DNA of 6,910 nucleotides, from NCBI GenBank assembly GCA_947306025.1, contig CAMZFJ010000094.1, forward strand, positions 1 to 6,910. Reading direction: 5' to 3'. Below are positions 1-5,857 of this stretch, piece after piece; position 1 is the first letter of the stretch, and each line of letters begins with the position of its first letter. The notes beneath the pieces are model-generated. The model saw nothing but the letters and a program-made list of their open reading frames with translations. It did no database searches and was not told the origin of the DNA. The stretch comes from an uncultured Fibrobacter sp. Its GTDB lineage: Bacteria > Fibrobacterota > Fibrobacteria > Fibrobacterales > Fibrobacteraceae. Both the position numbers and the translations under genes were made by a program.

Positions 1-541
1 CTTCGGTAAAGTTCTCGCTCAAGATCTGCATGTAGCGGGCGAGGACGATGGTATCTGTGTTCGTTTCCTGAATGATTTCGCGGAAACGATTTTCGGGTAT
101 GGTCTTGTCCGGGTTGGACGGCACGTAGTAGAACGGCACACCAAAGGAGCCGCCTACAGGTCCCAAGTCCGGGTGGTTTCCGACGATGCAGCTGAATTCG
201 CAGGGGAGGTCGCCATCGCGGTGCTTGAGGAGAAGGTCGTAAAGGCAGTGGTCGGTTTTCGAGACGAAAATGGCTACGCGTTCAGTTTTCGAGGTATCGA
301 ACAGTTTCCAATTGAGCTGGAGGTGCGGAGCGATGGTCTCGAGGTGTCTTTTGACTTCGGGAATGTCGTCCGATTCAATGTCGAATACGGCGCGCAAGAA
401 AAATGTTTCGATATCCTTGGCGGTATGTTGCTGGAGGTCGATAATATTAGCTCCGGCTTTAGCGAGTACTTGCGTTGTGCCGGCAATAAGTCCTTTTTGG
501 TCGGGACAAAGAATTTGAAGAATATAACGAGTCATAGACAT
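1..541 (-). CDS. purU: Formyltetrahydrofolate deformylase PurU (N-terminal 180 residues, cut by window edge)
   Basis: PurU hydrolyses 10-formyltetrahydrofolate to formate and tetrahydrofolate in the cytosol, balancing the one-carbon pool and supplying formate for purine synthesis (family knowledge). The reverse-strand frame is open from the ATG at 541 to the window edge. Residues 5-85 look like the ACT domain, with the typical opening CPDQKGLIA at 12-20. From about residue 88 the formyltransferase domain follows, with GNHPDL at 121-126 and VLARYMQIL at 166-174, matching the PurU order as I remember it from E. coli. The family is about 280 residues long, so roughly 100 residues are missing, including the HxSFLP active-site segment. 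A second in-frame ATG lies at 535. I prefer 541 but cannot exclude 535. No Shine-Dalgarno sequence precedes either; a promoter-like element sits directly upstream. Divergent from the FISUMP gene. GART-type formyltransferases are unlikely because of the N-terminal ACT domain. Confidence 0.93.
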   Translation of the reverse strand, partial: MSMTRYILQILCPDQKGLIAGTTQVLAKAGANIIDLQQHTAKDIETFFLRAVFDIESDDIPEVKRHLETIAPHLQLNWKLFDTSKTERVAIFVSKTDHCLYDLLLKHRDGDLPCEFSCIVGNHPDLGPVGGSFGVPFYYVPSNPDKTIPENRFREIIQETNTDTIVLARYMQILSENFTE

Positions 542-547
542 ACTATA

Positions 548-576
548 ATATTAAAAAATTTAGGGCATGTTACCAA
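548..576 (-). promoter_or_regulatory. Candidate purU promoter abutting the start codon
   Basis: On the minus strand, TTGGTA (576-571) and TAATAT (553-548) are separated by exactly 17 bases. Each matches the sigma-70 consensus at four of six positions. Only six bases separate the -10 hexamer from the ATG at 541, so transcription would begin at or next to the start codon, giving a leaderless or near-leaderless message. The absence of a Shine-Dalgarno sequence fits this. The region is AT-rich, so chance matches are possible. Confidence 0.4.
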
Positions 577-642
577 ATATTTTATTTCCAAGTAGACAAA
601 AAATAACTAACATTGCAGTAAGTAAATAAAAAGGATTTAAAA

Positions 643-1764
643 ATGGAGAGAATTAAATTGTTCAAATTAGGAATTTGCTCTGTGTTTATGCTGTCCGTTG
701 CGCAGGTTTTTGCGGCACCGCCGAAAACGTGGGATGCCATTTTTAATGCCGAAGGACAGGGCGATTATGCTGCAGCCAAAATTGATGGTGATATTCGTTT
801 TGGCCAATACACGCATTACAAGAATGTCCAGCCGGTTTCGTTCCGCGTTTTGGACGATAAGTTTGATTTCTCTGTTGCTGGTAACATGACGATTCCGGCA
901 AAGTTGGTCGAAGATCCGAATTTCTATGACAACTGCCGCAATACCATGGAAGCGTGGATTTCTTACTTTGACAAGCCGCGTCGCTTTGGTAATGAAGATC
1001 AAATTATCAATATTGCCGGTGTCGATTTTGCTTGCGGTAACGACTTGTTCAATATCTATGATTTACGTATAAAGTTTACAAATCCGCAGGCTCAGAAGGC
1101 TTGGGTGGCTGAGCTCGAAGGCCGTCAGAAATACAAGCGTGAACAACTTTCGGCATTCCGTAAGGCAGAGCAGGAACATCGCGCTATGATCCGTGACAAG
1201 TCTACGTCCTTTACGGACCCCCGTGATGGACAAGTGTATCGCATCATCAAGGTGGAAGGCCGTGAATGGTTTGCGCAAAACGTGAACTACGAAATTCCGG
1301 GACATTCTTGGTGCTACGAAGACAAGGATTCTTACTGCGCTCGTAGCGGTCGTTTGTACGACTTGGAAGGTGCCCGCAAGGCTTGCCCGGAAGGCTGGCA
1401 CTTGCCGCGTGACCGCGAATGGTCTGACATGCTCAAGGGACTCACGGGTTGCTTCGATGGCGTTGACAAGTGCGGTAACTTTGCTACAAAGATGAAGGCT
1501 ACGACTGGCTGGCAGGGCGGTGGCGGTACCGACGAATACGGTTTCACCGTTTTCTCTTCGGGCTATCGCAAGGTGCTTGGCAAGTCTACAGTGCGCTATG
1601 AGGATATGGGCGAATATGCAGGCTTCTGGAGTGCTCAGAACGGCCGTAACGAAACGATTTGGCTTTGGGCTATGGGCCGCATGAGTGATCAGATGGTCCG
1701 CCAGCTCGTTCCGGCTTCTGCTAAGAACAACGGCTACTCTGTTAGATGCATTAACGGTAACTAG
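643..1764 (+). CDS. Secreted protein with C-terminal FISUMP domain
   Basis: A 373-residue exported protein of unknown function. Residues 1-24 form a Sec signal peptide: charged MERIK, a hydrophobic core, and a likely cut after VFA at 24. There is no lipobox, so it is not a lipoprotein. Residues 25-147 form a domain I do not recognise, with cysteines at 98 and 131. Residues 148-187 are charged and probably helical, acting as a linker. From about 190 to the end lies a FISUMP domain: DGQVYR (195-200), WFAQNVNY (209-216), GRLYD (236-240), CPEGWHLP (248-255) and GYSVRCING (364-372). Its six cysteines (224, 232, 248, 270, 277, 369) suggest disulfides after export. FISUMP domains are abundant in Fibrobacter surface and secreted proteins; their molecular role is not known to me. 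The start is supported by AAAAGGA at 629-635, seven bases ahead of the ATG. Transcribed alone, with a terminator at 1839-1872. Confidence 0.9.
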   Translation: MERIKLFKLGICSVFMLSVAQVFAAPPKTWDAIFNAEGQGDYAAAKIDGDIRFGQYTHYKNVQPVSFRVLDDKFDFSVAGNMTIPAKLVEDPNFYDNCRNTMEAWISYFDKPRRFGNEDQIINIAGVDFACGNDLFNIYDLRIKFTNPQAQKAWVAELEGRQKYKREQLSAFRKAEQEHRAMIRDKSTSFTDPRDGQVYRIIKVEGREWFAQNVNYEIPGHSWCYEDKDSYCARSGRLYDLEGARKACPEGWHLPRDREWSDMLKGLTGCFDGVDKCGNFATKMKATTGWQGGGGTDEYGFTVFSSGYRKVLGKSTVRYEDMGEYAGFWSAQNGRNETIWLWAMGRMSDQMVRQLVPASAKNNGYSVRCINGN

Positions 1765-1772
1765 TTAGTGAC

Positions 1773-1935
1773 GAGGTGTGAGGGCGGTCGCCTAGGCTCC
1801 CTCTGAGCGCGCTTCGCTTTGAGGTTTTAAATACAAATAAAAAACGAGAGCTTAAAAAGCTCTCGTTTTTTTGCTTTTGCTCAAAGCCTTGCTTTGCAAG
1901 GCGAGCCCAGAGTGCGAAGCACGAGCTCATACCTC
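1773..1935. repeat. Imperfect inverted arms around the shared terminator
   Basis: Three short words appear on the left and, inverted and in mirrored order, on the right of the terminator: GAGGTGTGAG (1773-1782) with CTCATACCTC (1926-1935, one mismatch); GCTTCGC (1811-1817) with GCGAAGC (1914-1920); CTTTGAG (1817-1823) with CTCAAAG (1880-1886). The right arm also holds two small perfect hairpins, CCTTGC-TTT-GCAAGG (1887-1901) and GTGC-GAA-GCAC (1912-1922). This looks like two diverged, oppositely oriented copies of an intergenic repeat unit. Only the inverted words are observed; membership in a dispersed family is inference. Confidence 0.4.
1839..1872. terminator. Bidirectional rho-independent terminator between convergent genes
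   Basis: The arms ACGAGAGCTT (1844-1853) and AAGCTCTCGT (1857-1866) pair perfectly over 10 base pairs around an AAA loop. A T-run (1866-1872) follows on the plus strand, and an A-run (1839-1844) gives the matching T-run on the minus strand. It can therefore end both the FISUMP transcript and the argS operon, whose last codon lies about 80 bases away. Confidence 0.92.
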
Positions 1936-1948
1936 ACAAGCTGCGCTG

Positions 1949-3661
1949 CTACATCTGTCTAATCGGGAAGAGGCCGAGCAAGTCGAGGACGTTCTCGAGC
2001 ACAATCTGCGTAGACTGTACAAGGAACAAGCGAGACTTTTCTTCGGCAGATCCGAGCACGCGGTCTTCGTGGATGAACTTGTGTGCGGCTTCGGCAATTT
2101 CGAGTGCGTATTGCGCGAGCACGCTCGGTTCGTCATCCTTGACAGCGCCAAGAATCTTTTCGCCCTTCTTTGCGAGAATGTTGATGAGGTTGTAGGCGGC
2201 GTCATCGGTGAGCTGCGAGTAGTCGGCTTCGCTTGCAGAAACAGTGTAGCCGGCCTTGCGCATGATGCTGCAAAGACGCACGTGGGCGTTTTGCACATAC
2301 GGACCCGTGTCGCCTTCGAAGCTCATGACGGCATCCCAGTCAAAGCGGACATCCTTCAAGCGACTGTTTTTGAGGTCGTTGAAGGTGAGTGCGCTAATAC
2401 CGATCTGGCGTGCAATGAGTTCCTTGTTTTCGAGAGTCGGATTCTTTTCGTCGATGAATTCGAGAATCTTCTTCTGTGCAGCTTCGATGACGTCGCGGAG
2501 GAGGCTTGCCGTACCGGTACGGGTCTTGCCCTTTTCCCACTTGCCATCGACCATCTGGAGAATCACGCCAAACGGGATGTGGTACATGTCCTTGTACCAT
2601 TCGCGGCCCATCTTCTTGAGCACATGGAACACTTGCTTGAAGTGGAGAGCCTGTCCGAGGTCCACCACATAAAGGCACTTGTCGAAGTTGTATTCCTTCT
2701 TGCGGTAAATGGCTGCGGCGAGGTCGCGGGTTGCGTACAACGTGGAACCGTCGCTCTTGCGGATAAGGCACGGATTCAAGTCGAATTCGTCGAGCATCAC
2801 CACGTCGCGTTCCTGGCTCTGGACCATGAGATTCTTTTCGCGGAGTTCGTCGAGAACGGCTGGAATCTTGTCTTCAAAGAACGATTCGCCGGTGTAGTGG
2901 TCAAAGCCCACGCCCATCATATCGTAAATGCGCATGAGTTCCTTGAGCGTGGCGGCGCGGAAGGCGAGCCAAAGCTTGCGATAGAAGGCATCGCCCTGTT
3001 CGAGCTTTGTGAATGCAGCGCGTGCTTCGTCTTCGAGACCGGGTTCTTCTTTAGAAACCTTGGAGAAACTTGCGTAAAGGATGTTGAGTTCCTTCACGGT
3101 GAGGGCGTCGAGCGTGGCGTCGTCAGTCGGGAGCTTTTCGCGGAGGTACATCACGATGAGCTTACCGAAGGCAGTACCCCAGTCGCCCAAGTGGTTGATG
3201 CGTTCGACCTTGTAACCGGCTGCCTTGTAAATGCGGGCAAGCGAGTTACCGATCATTGTAGAACGCAGGTGGTGGAAGGCGAGTTCCTTACCGATGTTCG
3301 GGGAACTGTAGTCGATACAAACGACTTTGCCATTCGGAGCGGCGTGGCCGTATTCCAAGCCCTTGGCGGCGATTTCGTCCAAGGTTTCCTTGGCGAGGAA
3401 ATTGCGGTCAATGAAAAAGTTCAAATAACCGTTAACGGCTTCGACCTTAGAAAGGCCTGCAGGGAGTTTCACTTGAGCGGCAAGGTCTTCGGCAATGAGC
3501 TTCGGAGCCTTGCGGAGTGTCTTTGCAAGAGAAAAACACGGGATAGTGAAGTTTCCGTGGCTTGTATCAGGCGGAACGGAAATAAGTTTCAATGCGGCAT
3601 CTTCAGCAAATGCTCCAGTAGCGGCAAGTGCCTTTGCGATTTCTGCATTAAATGAGTTCAT
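1949..3661 (-). CDS. argS: Arginyl-tRNA synthetase (class I)
   Basis: Charges tRNA-Arg with arginine in the cytosol. The 570-residue length is normal for the family. Residues 1-85 fit the ArgRS N-terminal additional domain (HGNFTIP at 35-41, NGYLNFF at 77-83). The catalytic Rossmann domain begins near 112 with YSSPNIGK (118-125), then LRSTMIGNSL (132-141) and NHLGDWGTAFGKL (156-168). The KMSKS region is the relaxed type common in ArgRS, GKTRTGT (378-384). The DALR-type anticodon-binding domain occupies about 450-570 (FEGDTGPYVQNAHVR, 448-462) and ends in RQM. The HIGH signature is unusual: residues 128-131 read AFHH where HVGH is expected. An in-frame ATG lies 17 codons upstream at 3712, but the start at 3661 is better: it has GGAG six bases before it, and family homology begins there. 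It overlaps the end of rsfS by 14 bases, which suggests translational coupling. Last gene of the operon. Confidence 0.97.
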   Translation of the reverse strand: MNSFNAEIAKALAATGAFAEDAALKLISVPPDTSHGNFTIPCFSLAKTLRKAPKLIAEDLAAQVKLPAGLSKVEAVNGYLNFFIDRNFLAKETLDEIAAKGLEYGHAAPNGKVVCIDYSSPNIGKELAFHHLRSTMIGNSLARIYKAAGYKVERINHLGDWGTAFGKLIVMYLREKLPTDDATLDALTVKELNILYASFSKVSKEEPGLEDEARAAFTKLEQGDAFYRKLWLAFRAATLKELMRIYDMMGVGFDHYTGESFFEDKIPAVLDELREKNLMVQSQERDVVMLDEFDLNPCLIRKSDGSTLYATRDLAAAIYRKKEYNFDKCLYVVDLGQALHFKQVFHVLKKMGREWYKDMYHIPFGVILQMVDGKWEKGKTRTGTASLLRDVIEAAQKKILEFIDEKNPTLENKELIARQIGISALTFNDLKNSRLKDVRFDWDAVMSFEGDTGPYVQNAHVRLCSIMRKAGYTVSASEADYSQLTDDAAYNLINILAKKGEKILGAVKDDEPSVLAQYALEIAEAAHKFIHEDRVLGSAEEKSRLFLVQSTQIVLENVLDLLGLFPIRQM

Positions 3662-4067
3662 TGTCGTCTCCAGACTTCTTAGCGTCTTCGCGGATGAAGT
3701 CATGCTCATCAAGGTTCATGAGTTTGCCGTCTGCGTACAGGCGGTCGAAGGAAATTTCGTTTCTCTTTTCTTCTTCGAACAGGTGGACCATCAGGTCAAG
3801 ACCCGCATCAAAGATGGCCCAGCGGACACCTTCCTTGTATTCAACGCCGACATAGTGGAGTTTGCGAGCCTTGAATTCCTTGGTGAGTTCGTTCAAGATG
3901 GCCTGCATCTGGGCTTCGCTTTCGCAAGTCGCGATGAGGAAGTAATCCGCTTCGTTCTTGACTCCGCGGAGGTCGATGAGCTGCACGTTTTGGGCGCGAA
4001 GTTCAAAAAGGATACCTGCACCAAGCTTAACGGTTTCAGAAAAATCTTGGTTATTTGTTGCTGTCAT
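3648..4067 (-). CDS. rsfS: Ribosome silencing factor RsfS (Iojap family)
   Basis: RsfS binds protein uL14 of the large ribosomal subunit and blocks joining with the small subunit, which slows translation in starvation (family knowledge). The 139 residues contain the Iojap/RsfS core at about 12-112: VQLIDLRG (28-35), ADYFLIATCES (40-50), VGVEYKEGVRWAIFDAGLDLMVHLF (split around G80) and the family-typical EEEKRNEISFDRLYAD (98-113). A charged tail of about 27 residues extends beyond the core and is longer than in E. coli. The start at 4067 has AGGGAG six bases upstream. It overlaps the upstream lipoprotein gene by 17 bases and argS by 14 bases, so the three genes are almost certainly cotranscribed. 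Pairing with an envelope gene of the LytR type is common for rsfS in other bacteria; argS as the downstream partner is less familiar to me. Confidence 0.95.
   Translation of the reverse strand: MTATNNQDFSETVKLGAGILFELRAQNVQLIDLRGVKNEADYFLIATCESEAQMQAILNELTKEFKARKLHYVGVEYKEGVRWAIFDAGLDLMVHLFEEEKRNEISFDRLYADGKLMNLDEHDFIREDAKKSGDDNELI
3668..3671 (-). promoter_or_regulatory. Ribosome binding site fixing the argS start
   Basis: GGAG on the minus strand lies six bases before the ATG at 3661, inside the 3' end of rsfS. It decides for this start over the upstream in-frame ATG at 3712. Confidence 0.75.
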
Positions 4068-4500
4068 GTTGATCTCCCTGATCGGGTTCTACTATTTGTT
4101 GAAAATCTCTTCCGGTATGTACTACGGCATCGACCGTGGCGTTCTTGTTCAATAGCACCAAGACGTTTTTCGTCTTGAGCGTGGCGGCAAGCGCTTGGGC
4201 GCCTTCCCATTCTGGGTTACGGAGTACGATGATGGTCTCGTCGTAGTTCTGGAGTCGTTCGTTATCGATATGGACGACATCAAATCCGTTGTTGCGTAAG
4301 AAAGAGCGCATTTTTACGGCGGCGCCTTTCATGCTGCAACTGTTCAGCACTTCTACTTCGCCTTTGATGCGGCGGACTTCGCGGACAACAGGGGCTTGCT
4401 TTTCTTCTTCGCAACCTGTAAAGAGGAATGCGACAAAAACAGCCGAAGAAACCCCTACGGCAAAGTTTAGGTGGAGTGCTTTAGAATAGTTTTGGAACAT
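4051..4500 (-). CDS. Small lipoprotein with LytR_C-like domain
   Basis: A 149-residue predicted lipoprotein. Residues 1-29 form a signal peptide with a hydrophobic stretch at 11-28 and a lipobox-like FTGC, placing the lipidated cysteine at 30. Acidic residues follow directly (EEE). Residues 46-129 resemble the LytR C-terminal domain (LytR_C): GEVEVLNSC (47-55), KGAAVKMRSFLRNNGFDVV (58-76), YDETIIVLRNPEWEGAQALA (86-105) and NVLVLLNKNATVDAVVHTGRDF (around 112-133). In other bacteria this domain often follows an LCP phosphotransferase domain that attaches polymers to the cell wall. Here the LCP part is absent, so no enzyme activity is implied. It heads the operon and overlaps rsfS by 17 bases. 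The start at 4500 is required for the signal peptide, although no clear Shine-Dalgarno is seen and a terminator hairpin lies only about 20-30 bases upstream. The function is unknown; binding to an envelope polymer is a guess. Confidence 0.85.
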   Translation of the reverse strand: MFQNYSKALHLNFAVGVSSAVFVAFLFTGCEEEKQAPVVREVRRIKGEVEVLNSCSMKGAAVKMRSFLRNNGFDVVHIDNERLQNYDETIIVLRNPEWEGAQALAATLKTKNVLVLLNKNATVDAVVHTGRDFQQIVEPDQGDQHDSNK

Positions 4501-4518
4501 TCTTTGCTGTAAAATTTA

Positions 4519-4551
4519 GAAAAAATAAAAGACCCCGCGGCGTGCGCGAGG
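4519..4551 (-). terminator. Rho-independent terminator after the first secreted paralog
   Basis: On the minus strand CCTCGCG (4551-4545) pairs with CGCGGGG (4539-4533), seven pairs with one G-T wobble, around a five-base loop. A T-rich run (TCTTTTATTTTTTC) follows. The wobble is a C-A mismatch on the plus strand, so the hairpin favours minus-strand RNA. It ends the transcript of the gene at 4618-5208, yet lies only about 18 bases before the start of the LytR_C gene. Confidence 0.75.
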
Positions 4552-4617
4552 TGACAATATAGAATAGATGTGAGATGAGACTGTATAGACTTCTTACGTG
4601 GTTATGCTTGCGAAAAA

Positions 4618-5208
4618 TTACTGGCAGAGTACGGTGCATCTTGAGCTGCGGTCATGGAAGAAACTGCGTGGGCCGTAAGCCTTGAACGCGTCTCGTTCGT
4701 TGACGTATGCGACTTTCAATAACAGGTTTTCGCTAGGCCTGTATTCCAATGAAATGTCTGGAACTATCACATTGACATTGCCTTGGCGCAAGTCTTCTCT
4801 TGCAATACGGGATCCGTTGCTGATGTTGGCGTAAAGCGGCATCCAGAGACCAACGTTTGCGTACAAGTGAAGGTTCGGTGTGAATTCGTAGGCGAAATGC
4901 CCCATAAAGCTTTGATTTGCAAACGAGCCGAAACTCCCCGCTACGAAATTGAGCGAATAGGAATACGCCACTTTTAAGGCCGGGTCGAATGTTTGGTGAC
5001 GGACCATGCGGTCGGAATCAAATTCGCGGTTCCAAGGAATGCCGTCGTTTTGAATTTCGTAATTAGCGCCGACTTCGGTGTTTTGGGGTGCCGTGGCTTC
5101 GGCGATGACTTGAGATGCCATTCCGGCAGATTTAAGGTTTGCGGGGGCATCCGCAAAGGCAAGCATTGTAATGCTAAGAGCAGATAAGATAATGTATTTC
5201 ATATTCAT
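4618..5208 (-). CDS. Secreted protein of unrecognised family, paralog 1 of a tandem pair
   Basis: A 196-residue protein I do not recognise. Residues 1-19 are a Sec signal peptide (MNMKYIIL, hydrophobic, cut after AFA at 19). Residues 20-56 are a variable, Ala-rich linker. Residues 57-180 form a conserved core, from IPWNRE to NERDAFKAYGP, that is about 70% identical by hand alignment to the neighbouring gene at 5252-5845. The core alternates hydrophobic and polar residues with many aromatic ones (FMGHFAYEF, LHLYANVGLWMPLY, ISLEYRPSENLLLKVAYVNE), suggesting beta strands, perhaps a small barrel or sandwich in the outer membrane or periplasm. The last residues hold two cysteines, 191 and 195. No Shine-Dalgarno precedes the ATG at 5208; TATATT lies seven bases upstream. 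A second ATG at 5202 is possible. The gene has its own terminator at 4519-4551. The call as a real exported protein is firm; any function would be invention. Confidence 0.85.
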   Translation of the reverse strand: MNMKYIILSALSITMLAFADAPANLKSAGMASQVIAEATAPQNTEVGANYEIQNDGIPWNREFDSDRMVRHQTFDPALKVAYSYSLNFVAGSFGSFANQSFMGHFAYEFTPNLHLYANVGLWMPLYANISNGSRIAREDLRQGNVNVIVPDISLEYRPSENLLLKVAYVNERDAFKAYGPRSFFHDRSSRCTVLCQ

Positions 5209-5215
5209 GTTAATG

Positions 5216-5221
5216 AATATA
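5216..5221 (-). promoter_or_regulatory. -10-like hexamer of paralog 1
   Basis: TATATT on the minus strand ends seven bases before the ATG at 5208 and follows a hairpin directly. No convincing -35 box is visible at 16-18 bases. If used, transcription would start on or next to the ATG. Confidence 0.35.
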
Positions 5222-5222
5222 C

Positions 5223-5246
5223 AAAACTACCTTTTTCAAAAGTAGT
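5223..5246 (-). terminator. Weak hairpin terminator between the two paralogs
   Basis: On the minus strand ACTACTTTT (5246-5238) pairs with AAAGGTAGT (5234-5226), nine pairs including one G-T wobble, around a GAA loop. Only a short TTTTG run follows. It starts six bases after the stop codon of paralog 2. The stem is AT-rich and the T-tract short, so termination may be partial. Confidence 0.5.
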
Positions 5247-5251
5247 AGAAT

Positions 5252-5845
5252 TTATCTGCAATAAAAAGGGCTGCTCCACGGACAATCATCGTAGAAATAG
5301 CGGTGTGGGCCGTATGCCCTGAATGCATCGCGTTCGTTGATGTACATGACTCTAAATGTCACTTTGTCACTGGGCTTGTATTCCAAAGCGATGTCTGGTA
5401 TTAAAACGCTTACGTTCCCTTGCCTTACATCTTCTCTGGCAATCGGAGTTCCGAAGCGGATGTTAGAATATAGCGGCATCCAGAGGCCAACGTTTGCGTA
5501 CAAGTGAAGATTAGGCGTGAATTCGTAAGTGAAATGCGCCATAAAGCTTTGTTGTGCAAAAGAACCGAGCGAACCGCCGATAAAGCTCACGGAGTAAGTG
5601 TAAGCAACTTTCAATGCGGGGTCGAATGTATCGTGTCGCACTAAACGTTCCGGGTTAAAATGCTCGCGGTTCCAAGGAATACCGCTTGACTGAATGACGT
5701 AAATTGTATCGACAATAGTGTCGGTCGATGCGGTTGCGGGAATCGTTGTTATATCACGGGCTTGAAGTACAGACGAATCGGTCTTTGCAGGGGAGGCTGC
5801 AAAGGCTATCGTTGCAAGCAAAATGGTCAACAACAATACACGCAT
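5252..5845 (-). CDS. Secreted protein of unrecognised family, paralog 2 of a tandem pair
   Basis: A 197-residue homolog of the gene at 4618-5208. The signal peptide is residues 1-16 or 17 (MRVLLLTILLATIAFA). The linker (18-55) is Thr-rich and unrelated in sequence to that of paralog 1. The core at 56-180 carries the same landmarks: IPWNRE, TFDPALKVAY (73-82), a 20-residue block at 107-126 identical in both proteins, IARED (135-139), RQGNV and NERDAF. The tail differs: aromatic residues and cysteines at 188 and 196, a wider spacing than in paralog 1. The predicted beta-rich pattern is the same. The ATG at 5845 has no Shine-Dalgarno sequence; TATATT lies six bases upstream, directly behind the flotillin terminator. 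Tandem duplication is clear. Divergence in linker and tail with a constant core suggests different partners or substrates, which is inference. Confidence 0.86.
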   Translation of the reverse strand: MRVLLLTILLATIAFAASPAKTDSSVLQARDITTIPATASTDTIVDTIYVIQSSGIPWNREHFNPERLVRHDTFDPALKVAYTYSVSFIGGSLGSFAQQSFMAHFTYEFTPNLHLYANVGLWMPLYSNIRFGTPIAREDVRQGNVSVLIPDIALEYKPSDKVTFRVMYINERDAFRAYGPHRYFYDDCPWSSPFYCR

Positions 5846-5851
5846 AATTTG

Positions 5852-5857
5852 AATATA
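5852..5857 (-). promoter_or_regulatory. -10-like hexamer of paralog 2
   Basis: TATATT on the minus strand ends six bases before the ATG at 5845 and continues directly from the T-tract of the preceding terminator. The hexamer 17 bases upstream is AACCTG, a poor -35, and would lie in the terminator stem and loop. Confidence 0.35.

Noticed and set aside
173..595. A 140-codon plus-strand frame at the left edge.
   Set aside because: It is antisense to purU, which is well supported by its ACT domain and GNH motif.
643..714. A lipobox (LGIC, cysteine 12) in the FISUMP protein.
   Set aside because: Position -1 is isoleucine instead of a small residue, and the hydrophobic core continues beyond it to a good signal peptidase I site at 24.
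1887..1922. CRISPR or small RNA candidate from the consecutive hairpins after the terminator.
   Set aside because: There is no direct repeat array or spacer structure, and no promoter; the hairpins fit better with an intergenic repeat element.
1871..3655. A 594-codon open frame on the plus strand opposite argS.
   Set aside because: It is antisense to nearly the whole of argS, whose homology is unmistakable. The frame is kept open by codon bias of argS, and its translation is Val/Glu/Phe/His-rich without any known domain.
3662..3712. N-terminal extension of argS by 17 residues from the ATG at 3712.
   Set aside because: ArgRS homology starts at the ATG at 3661, which has its own GGAG; the extension is only the rsfS 3' end read in another frame.
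4552..4617. A T-box or leader peptide controlling the operon with argS.
   Set aside because: No T-box sequence, specifier structure or arginine-rich short frame is visible in these 66 bases.
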